From Anaerolineales bacterium (GTDB lineage: Bacteria; Chloroflexota; Anaerolineae; Promineifilales; Promineifilaceae), in contig JAGQGA010000310.1 in assembly GCA_020432595.1 (NCBI GenBank), positions 1 through 6,616 on the forward strand: a DNA stretch of 6,616 nucleotides, read 5' to 3'. Numbering within the stretch: the first letter of the stretch is position 1; every line of letters starts with the position of its first letter. Position numbers and translations under genes: made by a program. Shown one piece after another: positions 1 through 4,005 of the stretch. Below the pieces are notes generated by a model. It ran no database searches, was not told the origin of the DNA, and saw only the letters and a list, made by a program, of their open reading frames with translations.

Positions 1-300
1 CCCCATCTAGACCCCCTCTTAACTTTACGGAATCTTATCTGCAACGGCCGTTGGTCTCAAGGCTGGTCGGACATTGCTGCCCATTACTGGCAACAATGTC
101 GCCGCACTTGGTGTGAGCAGGCTCGTCGTCGCCGTTTTTCGGCTAAAGCACTCACTTTTTCTGATGTTAAAGTGGCTCCTGCTTCTGAGAACTCGTCTGA
201 ACCTTCATCCCCACCTCCTCGTTCTCCCTATCGGCCGGCTCCTGACCATCCTTGGCGTCTTGGTCTTTGGCCTTCTCGTGAATCCTGGCGCTGGAACTAA
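1..300 (+). CDS. 3' end of an unidentified protein, possibly the tail of a transposase (5' end outside the window)
   Basis: Frame 1 is open from the first base to a TAA at 298-300, giving 99 residues with no start inside the window, so this is read as the C-terminus of a gene entering from the left. The first part is rich in Trp, Arg and Cys (a WSQGWSDIAAHYWQQCRRTW segment, then a run of four Arg near residue 42). The end is Ser/Pro-rich and contains RPAPDHPWR followed by a Trp-rich last stretch. Pro-x-x-x-His-Pro-Trp-Arg tails are something I associate, from memory only, with some transposases. No catalytic motif is visible. Codons end in T unusually often (CGT, GCT, TCT, CCT), unlike the G/C-ending codons of the neighbours, which fits a mobile or transferred gene. 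It ends 43 bp before the convergent hydrolase gene. The competing 91-residue frame at 74-349 is Leu/Val-rich, as shadow frames often are, and is less convincing. Product unknown. Confidence 0.5.
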   Translation, partial: PHLDPLLTLRNLICNGRWSQGWSDIAAHYWQQCRRTWCEQARRRRFSAKALTFSDVKVAPASENSSEPSSPPPRSPYRPAPDHPWRLGLWPSRESWRWN

Positions 301-343
301 TTCTGTCAACAACAACTTCGCCCACCCCATGCAGCCCAAATTG

Positions 344-1489
344 TTATGATGCCGCCAGAAAGGAAACGGCCGTTTCTGCATACACCCTCGCCACCGGTTC
401 CAACGTCTCAATCTCCACGTATTCATTCGCTTCGTGGGGGCCGTGGCCGCGTGGGCCAAAGACAATGGTGGGAATGTTGCCCTCGGCCACGTAGATGTTG
501 CTGTCGGTGATGCCCATACTAACGCCGTAGCGGGGCGGCTGGCCGACAATTTGCTCATAGGCGGGGTTGAAAGCGGCAAAAATCGGCTCGTTGCCGGTCA
601 TCAGGTACGGGTCGTAAAAGGGTGGCGGCGTTTCGATGGTGACTTCGGATTGTAGGTTGAGGCTGTCAATAAGGGCATGCATGTCGGAAACGGCCGTTTC
701 CCGGTTCTCCCCCGGTACCGTCAACCGCGTAATAATGACTTCGCACAATTCCGGCACTACGACGGCATACTCCTTGTACCCGCCCTCTATTTTGAGCGTG
801 CAAATGTTGCCCTTGCCAAAGGCGAGATGGTCTACAAAGTTAATTTGGTCAAGCGCGGCCACAATCCGCCCCGCATCTTCCACCGCATTCACGCCGCGCT
901 GGGGGTAAAAGCCGTGGGCGGCGCGACCGAGCACGGTGAGCTTGTACAGCACCTTGCCGGTAATGCCTAAGGGCAGCGGGTCATTCATCGGCTCTCCCAG
1001 CAGCATCGCATCGCTTTTGCCATATTCCGTTTGCAGCAGCGCCCGCGCCCCCGTGCCATACGCCTCTTCGTCCACGGTGGCGGCAAAACCGAGCCGCCCC
1101 AGCGTGCCGTACAGATCGCGGGCCTCCACCAGCGCTTTGAAGGCGGCCAGGGCGCAGGCCAGTCCGGCTTTCATGTCCATGGAGCCGAGTCCATATAAAC
1201 GGCCGTTTCTCTCCACCGGCTCAAACGGATCCGTCTGCCAATTGTGCGCCACGTCTACCGTGTCGGTGTGGCCGGTGAGGGTGAGGAATTTGCCCGATGG
1301 CCCCAGGTTGGCGGAGGCATAGACGTTCGGCCGGCCGGGAGCCACCTCATGCCATTCCGGTTCCAGCCCCAACTTGCGAATCTCCTCGGCAATAAACTCG
1401 GCCATCTTTTCTTCATATGGCACCACCGAATGAATGCGAACCATTTGTTTCAACGTTTCTAACAGGTACTGGGAATCAATTTTAATCAT
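344..1489 (-). CDS. M20-family zinc metallohydrolase (ArgE/DapE/CPG2-type deacylase or peptidase)
   Basis: This is probably a cytosolic two-zinc amidohydrolase or peptidase that cleaves an N-acyl amino acid, a peptide or a similar amide. In the 384-residue version that starts at GTG 1498, the family motifs appear in order: GHTDTV (zinc ligand His77, Asp79), GSMDMKAG (bridging Asp108), DEE (catalytic Glu144, ligand Glu145), GEP (Glu169), AHG in the lid/dimerisation domain (His195), and GHGPHEANE near the end (ligand His355). The full metal set is therefore intact and the length is normal for the family. There is no signal peptide. I chose ATG 1489 (381 residues) because it has a weak GGTG six bases upstream, whereas GTG 1498 lies directly against a palindrome; neither has a good Shine-Dalgarno. 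The substrate cannot be told from sequence: acetylornithine deacetylase, succinyl-diaminopimelate desuccinylase and carboxypeptidase G2 types all share these motifs. It is transcribed divergently from the amine-catabolism genes, so a role in supplying their substrate is only a positional guess. Confidence 0.93.
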   Translation of the reverse strand: MIKIDSQYLLETLKQMVRIHSVVPYEEKMAEFIAEEIRKLGLEPEWHEVAPGRPNVYASANLGPSGKFLTLTGHTDTVDVAHNWQTDPFEPVERNGRLYGLGSMDMKAGLACALAAFKALVEARDLYGTLGRLGFAATVDEEAYGTGARALLQTEYGKSDAMLLGEPMNDPLPLGITGKVLYKLTVLGRAAHGFYPQRGVNAVEDAGRIVAALDQINFVDHLAFGKGNICTLKIEGGYKEYAVVVPELCEVIITRLTVPGENRETAVSDMHALIDSLNLQSEVTIETPPPFYDPYLMTGNEPIFAAFNPAYEQIVGQPPRYGVSMGITDSNIYVAEGNIPTIVFGPRGHGPHEANEYVEIETLEPVARVYAETAVSFLAAS

Positions 1490-1499
1490 TTTTGTCACC

Positions 1500-1527
1500 G
1501 CAGAGACGCAAGATTTTGCGTCTCTAC
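1500..1527. repeat. 28-nt palindrome, copy A
   Basis: Arms AGAGACGCAA (1502-1511) and TTGCGTCTCT (1516-1525) are perfect inverted repeats around a 4-nt loop. The outer bases extend the element to 28 nt, ending in CTAC, with one mismatch near the base. It lies immediately upstream of the hydrolase start, so it would be at the end of that gene's 5' leader. About 25 bases following it on the + strand are shared with copy B. Confidence 0.85.
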
Positions 1528-1584
1528 CTTACCAATCTGTTGCATTTCTAACTGCCCCTTGGGCAACCCTACCGATGATTACAC

Positions 1585-1620
1585 GTTTTCATTCATTGTA
1601 GCACCGCTGTTGATGAAAAC
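1585..1620. promoter_or_regulatory. Spaced inverted repeat GTTTTCAT-N20-ATGAAAAC, possible operator
   Basis: Perfect 8-bp arms lie at 1585-1592 and 1613-1620, 20 bp apart. The hydrolase promoter candidate's -10 box lies between the arms, a placement that would suit a dimeric regulator's operator. It could equally be a chance repeat in AT-rich DNA. There is no evidence linking it to the Lrp-type regulator in this window. Confidence 0.3.
1595..1603 (-). promoter_or_regulatory. Candidate extended -10 promoter element for the M20 hydrolase gene
   Basis: On the minus strand the sequence reads TGCTACAAT, i.e. a TGn extension plus TACAAT (5 of 6 to the sigma70 -10 consensus). No good -35 is seen 17 bp upstream. 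It lies about 106 bp upstream of the chosen ATG. Judged by eye only. Confidence 0.28.
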
Positions 1621-1638
1621 ACTATTGAATTTGTGGTT

Positions 1639-1666
1639 GTGGAGACGCAAAATGCTGCGTTTCTAC
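1639..1666. repeat. 28-nt palindrome, copy B (diverged relative of copy A)
   Basis: Arms GTGGAGACGCA (1639-1649) and TGCGTTTCTAC (1656-1666) pair over 11 positions with two G.T wobbles and a 6-nt loop. The core GAGACGCA matches copy A. The flank after it (CTTGCCAATTTGTTGCA, 1668-1684) matches the flank after copy A (CTTACCAATCTGTTGCA, 1528-1544), so A and B are diverged copies of an element about 50 bp long. Confidence 0.8.
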
Positions 1667-1699
1667 ATCTTGCCAATTTGTTGCACATTTTTTAATTCA

Positions 1700-1728
1700 T
1701 TGGCAATATACTACTGATTTTGCATTAT
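1700..1728 (+). promoter_or_regulatory. Candidate sigma70-like promoter for the MttB-like gene
   Basis: TTGGCA (1700-1705, 5 of 6 to TTGACA) and CATTAT (1723-1728, 4 of 6 to TATAAT) are separated by 17 bp in the most AT-rich part of the spacer. The implied leader of roughly 100 nt would include the 28-bp palindrome at 1786-1813. Such matches are common by chance in AT-rich DNA. Confidence 0.28.
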
Positions 1729-1785
1729 TGCTTGCTAATGCTGCTATTTTCGCAATAAACCCCGATATGTAATGCACGATTCACC

Positions 1786-1813
1786 GTAGGACAAGTTTGC
1801 AAACTTGTCCTAC
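1786..1813. repeat. 28-nt perfect palindrome in the MttB-like gene leader
   Basis: GTAGGACAAGTTTG (1786-1799) is followed directly by its exact reverse complement (1800-1813), a perfect 28-bp palindrome with GTAG/CTAC ends. It has the same length and ends as the other two palindromes of this spacer but a different inner sequence. It stops 7 nt before the GAGGAG ribosome-binding site of the MttB-like gene. If transcribed it would fold into a hairpin right beside that site. Confidence 0.95.
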
Positions 1814-1820
1814 ATTTTTA

Positions 1821-1826
1821 GAGGAG
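1821..1826 (+). promoter_or_regulatory. Ribosome-binding site that fixes the MttB-like start
   Basis: GAGGAG lies 8 nt upstream of ATG 1835. It decides against the in-frame TTG at 1805, which lies inside the palindrome and has no Shine-Dalgarno. Confidence 0.8.
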
Positions 1827-1834
1827 AATCAGCT

Positions 1835-3376
1835 ATGAGTAGAACCCGTACTCGCCGCCCGCGACGGCAAGACCAGGGCGAAAACAAACCTCGTGCCGTT
1901 TGGCCTGGGTTGGTTGGTGGCAATTACAAGCCGCTCACCCAGCGCGAAATGGAGCGCATCCACCACACTGTCCTTGATGTGATGGAAAATTATGGCTTTG
2001 CCGATGCCATTCCGTCTATGATAGAAACTATTACGGCGGCGGGTGGTTGGGTGAGCGAAGACGGCCGTTTACACTACCCTCGCTCCCTCGTCGAAGACAT
2101 TATCGCCAAAGCCCCCAAAAGCTTTGTCATGCCAGGGCAAGACCCACGCCATGATCTGGAAATTGGCGGTAATCGGGTGCATATGGGAACGGGCGGCGCG
2201 GCTCCTGAGATTATAGATTTCAAAAGCGGCCGTTACCGTGCCTCTACCTCCACCGACCTCTACGACATCGCCCGTTTGGTGGACACCCTCGACAACATCC
2301 ACTTCTTCTGGCGTACCAACATCACCCGCGACGCCGAAACGATGCGCGATGTAGACCTCAACACTGTCTACGCCAGCATGAGCGGCACAACCAAGCACAT
2401 CGGCGTGAGCTTTGTCATTGGCGAGCATGTGTATGCGGCGGTGGAGATGATGGATTATGTGTTGGGTGGCGAAGGTGGGTTTAGAAAACGGCCGTTCTGC
2501 TCCATCTCCTGCTGCCACGTCGTCCCCCCCCTACGCTTCGCCAAAGAATCATGCGATGCCCTCGAAGCCGCCGCCCGCACAGGAATGCCCATCACCCTGC
2601 TCTCGGCCGCACAGGCGGGAGCCACCAGCCCTGCCGCCCTCGCTGGCACTATCGTTCAGGCCATCAGCGAGACACTGGCTGGACTCGTCTTCGTCCACCT
2701 CATTGACCCCAACTGCCGCGCCAACCTCGGCACATGGCCCTTCGTCTCCGATTTACGCACGGGCGCAATGTGCGCGGGTGCGCCAGAACTAGCCTTGCTG
2801 GTGGCCGGCTGCTCCCAAATGGCTGGTTTTTACAACTTACCCAATAGCTGCGCGGCAGGCATGACCGATTCCAAAACGCCCGATGCCCAAGCTGGCATGG
2901 AGCGGGGTTACACCATGGCCCTAGCCGCCCACGCCGGAGCCGACCTCATAATGGAAAGCGCAGGAATGCACGCCAGCTTGATGGCAAGCTGCTTCGAGAG
3001 CTTCGTTATTGACAACGACAATTTGGGCGCGGTCAACCGCACCGTGCGCGGCATCGAAGTCAACGACGACACCCTTTCCTACGAAGTCATTGGCGATGTC
3101 ATTCATGGCGAAGGCCACTTCCTCGGCAGCAGCCAGACGATTGAGCGGATGGAAACGGATTATTTTTATCCGCCGATGGGCGACCGCTATCCACCGGCCG
3201 TTTGGGAGGAGATGGGCAGCACCACCATTCGGGATCGAGCGCGGAAGCGGGTGGAGGAGACGTTGCGCGAGCATTATCCCACCCACATTGATGCCGCCAA
3301 AGACGAAGAGATTCGGCGGCGGTTTAATATTGTTTTACCCAGAGAAAATATGTTGCCCAGCAAGCGACGCTGGTAA
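1835..3376 (+). CDS. MttB-like trimethylamine/quaternary-amine methyltransferase homologue (COG5598 type, non-pyrrolysine)
   Basis: The 513-residue product resembles the MttB superfamily, whose members move a methyl group from an N-methylated amine to a cobalamin-bearing corrinoid protein. Visible family-like stretches are MGTGGAAPEIIDFKSGRYR (residues 117-135), the Gly/Ala-rich barrel core with SAAQAGATSPAALAG (257-271), GMTDSKTPDAQAGMERGY (342-359), and the acidic/His-rich GDVIHGEGHFLGSSQT (420-435). The C-terminal quarter is charged and ends in a basic tail. The N-terminus has a basic, probably disordered segment of about 20 residues. Length is close to MttB (about 500). Archaeal MttB carries pyrrolysine from an in-frame TAG in the region corresponding roughly to residues 335-350; here the frame has no internal stop and ends in TAA, so this is a Pyl-free member. 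Characterised Pyl-free relatives act on glycine betaine (MtgB), proline betaine, carnitine or gamma-butyrobetaine. The downstream flavoproteins favour a betaine-like substrate, but this is inference. No corrinoid partner is in the window. Confidence 0.88.
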   Translation: MSRTRTRRPRRQDQGENKPRAVWPGLVGGNYKPLTQREMERIHHTVLDVMENYGFADAIPSMIETITAAGGWVSEDGRLHYPRSLVEDIIAKAPKSFVMPGQDPRHDLEIGGNRVHMGTGGAAPEIIDFKSGRYRASTSTDLYDIARLVDTLDNIHFFWRTNITRDAETMRDVDLNTVYASMSGTTKHIGVSFVIGEHVYAAVEMMDYVLGGEGGFRKRPFCSISCCHVVPPLRFAKESCDALEAAARTGMPITLLSAAQAGATSPAALAGTIVQAISETLAGLVFVHLIDPNCRANLGTWPFVSDLRTGAMCAGAPELALLVAGCSQMAGFYNLPNSCAAGMTDSKTPDAQAGMERGYTMALAAHAGADLIMESAGMHASLMASCFESFVIDNDNLGAVNRTVRGIEVNDDTLSYEVIGDVIHGEGHFLGSSQTIERMETDYFYPPMGDRYPPAVWEEMGSTTIRDRARKRVEETLREHYPTHIDAAKDEEIRRRFNIVLPRENMLPSKRRW

Positions 3377-3381
3377 GAAAT

Positions 3382-3441
3382 GTAGTGCGTGGTGCGTAGT
3401 GCGTATTCAAAGAGTGTTACGCACTACGCACTACGCACCAC
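3382..3441. repeat. Heptamer hairpin element 1 (GTGCGTR x3, inverted)
   Basis: The left arm contains three tandem heptamers GTGCGTG, GTGCGTA, GTGCGTA (3385-3405). After a 12-nt loop (3406-3417) the right arm has three TACGCAC units (3418-3438). The 24-nt arms pair with one A.C mismatch and one G.T wobble. It fills nearly all of the 70-bp spacer between the MttB-like gene stop and the regulator start. There is no U-tract after it, so it is not a standard Rho-independent terminator. It could slow decay of, or attenuate, the transcript. Confidence 0.92.
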
Positions 3442-3446
3442 CCCCT

Positions 3447-3953
3447 ATGCCTCCACAAGCCTCCAAGCTCCACGAACTCGACGAACTAGATTTTGCCATT
3501 TTGTCCCATTTGCGGGAAGACGGCCGTAAATCCTTTACCGAACTGGCGACGATGCTCAATGTCTCTGTTGGCACGATTCGCAATCGGTACGCCAATCTGG
3601 TGCAGGACAAAATTTTGCAGGTGTATGGCCGTGTCAATCCACAGCAAATTGGTTTTATCGCCTATGCCCATATTTTGGTGAGCATACGGCCGTCTCACCA
3701 CCTAGAAAGCGTACTGGCCGAATTCATGACCTACCCCGAAGTCGCCTTCCTGGCCGTCACCACAGGCGAATACGACATCGTTCTCGACGTGATGTGCCGC
3801 GACAGCGACCACCTCAACGAACTGATCCGCGAACGCATCCAAAAGATAGAAGGTGTTCACTACACCACCACCAACATCTACCTCAAGGTTCTGAAGACGG
3901 CGCAGCCGGAAATTAAGCAGTTTTTTATGGAAGAAGAGAACGGTGATCGGTAA
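3447..3953 (+). CDS. Lrp/AsnC-family transcriptional regulator
   Basis: The 168-residue protein has the Lrp/AsnC layout. An N-terminal winged helix-turn-helix occupies about residues 12-60 (LDELDFAILSHLREDGRKSF, then a helix pair through LNVSVGTIRNRYANL). The RAM/effector domain spans about 68-150, with alternating beta strands and the typical TGEYDI motif (106-111), where the family binds amino acids. Such proteins form dimers to octamers and sense amino acids or related metabolites. Lying between an amine methyltransferase and a methylamine-type flavoprotein, it is likely the local regulator (inference). The start is uncertain: ATG 3447 has no Shine-Dalgarno and follows a heptamer hairpin by 5 bp. 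GTG 3414 and GTG 3399 are in-frame alternatives inside that hairpin, also without a ribosome-binding site. The last three codons and the stop lie inside the next hairpin element, so the final residues GDR are repeat-encoded. Confidence 0.9.
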   Translation: MPPQASKLHELDELDFAILSHLREDGRKSFTELATMLNVSVGTIRNRYANLVQDKILQVYGRVNPQQIGFIAYAHILVSIRPSHHLESVLAEFMTYPEVAFLAVTTGEYDIVLDVMCRDSDHLNELIRERIQKIEGVHYTTTNIYLKVLKTAQPEIKQFFMEEENGDR

Positions 3954-3984
3954 TCCGTGATCCGATTACCGATTACCGATTACG
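3942..3984. repeat. Heptamer hairpin element 2 (GTAATCG-type), overlapping the regulator stop codon
   Basis: Three GTRATCS-type heptamers (GTGATCG, GTAATCC, GTGATCC; 3943-3963) are followed by three inverted units (GATTACC, GATTACC, GATTACG; 3964-3984). The best hairpin pairs 3942-3955 with 3964-3977, 14 bp with one G.T wobble and an 8-nt loop; a register shift by one unit is also possible. The regulator's last two codons plus TAA (3945-3953) are within the left arm. The element ends 10 nt before the AAGGAG ribosome-binding site of the flavoprotein gene. Confidence 0.88.
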
Positions 3985-4005
3985 GAACGCCGACAAGGAG
4001 TACCT

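Larger units (their letters stand above)
1490..1834. other. Divergent intergenic region packed with palindromes
   Basis: These 345 bp separate the leftward hydrolase from the rightward MttB-like gene and contain no convincing ORF. The region is clearly more AT-rich than its flanks, especially 1680-1780. It holds three 28-nt palindromes (1500-1527, 1639-1666, 1786-1813), one spaced inverted repeat (1585-1620), and weak sigma70-like promoter candidates for each direction. A small inverted repeat, TGCCC-CTT-GGGCA, lies at 1553-1565. Confidence 0.8.

Noticed and set aside
74..349. A 91-residue Leu/Val-rich + strand ORF resembling a small membrane protein.
   Set aside because: It overlaps the frame open from position 1 and runs into the end of the hydrolase gene. 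There is no Shine-Dalgarno, and its hydrophobicity is what the +1 shadow of an Arg/Ser/Pro-coding frame gives.
1805..1834. An in-frame TTG start ten codons upstream for the MttB-like gene.
   Set aside because: It lies inside the perfect palindrome with no ribosome-binding site; ATG 1835 has GAGGAG at good spacing.
2840..2900. A pyrrolysine (in-frame TAG) site in the MttB-like gene.
   Set aside because: The reading frame has no internal stop codon anywhere in 1835-3376 and terminates at TAA.
3382..3441. Reading the heptamer hairpins as Rho-independent terminators.
   Set aside because: None of the three is followed by a T-tract on the + strand, and each is followed closely by a co-directional gene.
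3009..3446. An N-terminal extension of the Lrp-type regulator frame back into the MttB-like gene.
   Set aside because: The extension overlaps more than 360 bp of a real gene in another frame and passes through the hairpin. The family's HTH begins shortly after Met 3447 and the 168-residue length is normal.
3382..3984. A CRISPR array.
   Set aside because: The repeated units are 7 nt, tandem without spacers, and arranged as inverted halves of a hairpin; no cas gene is present.
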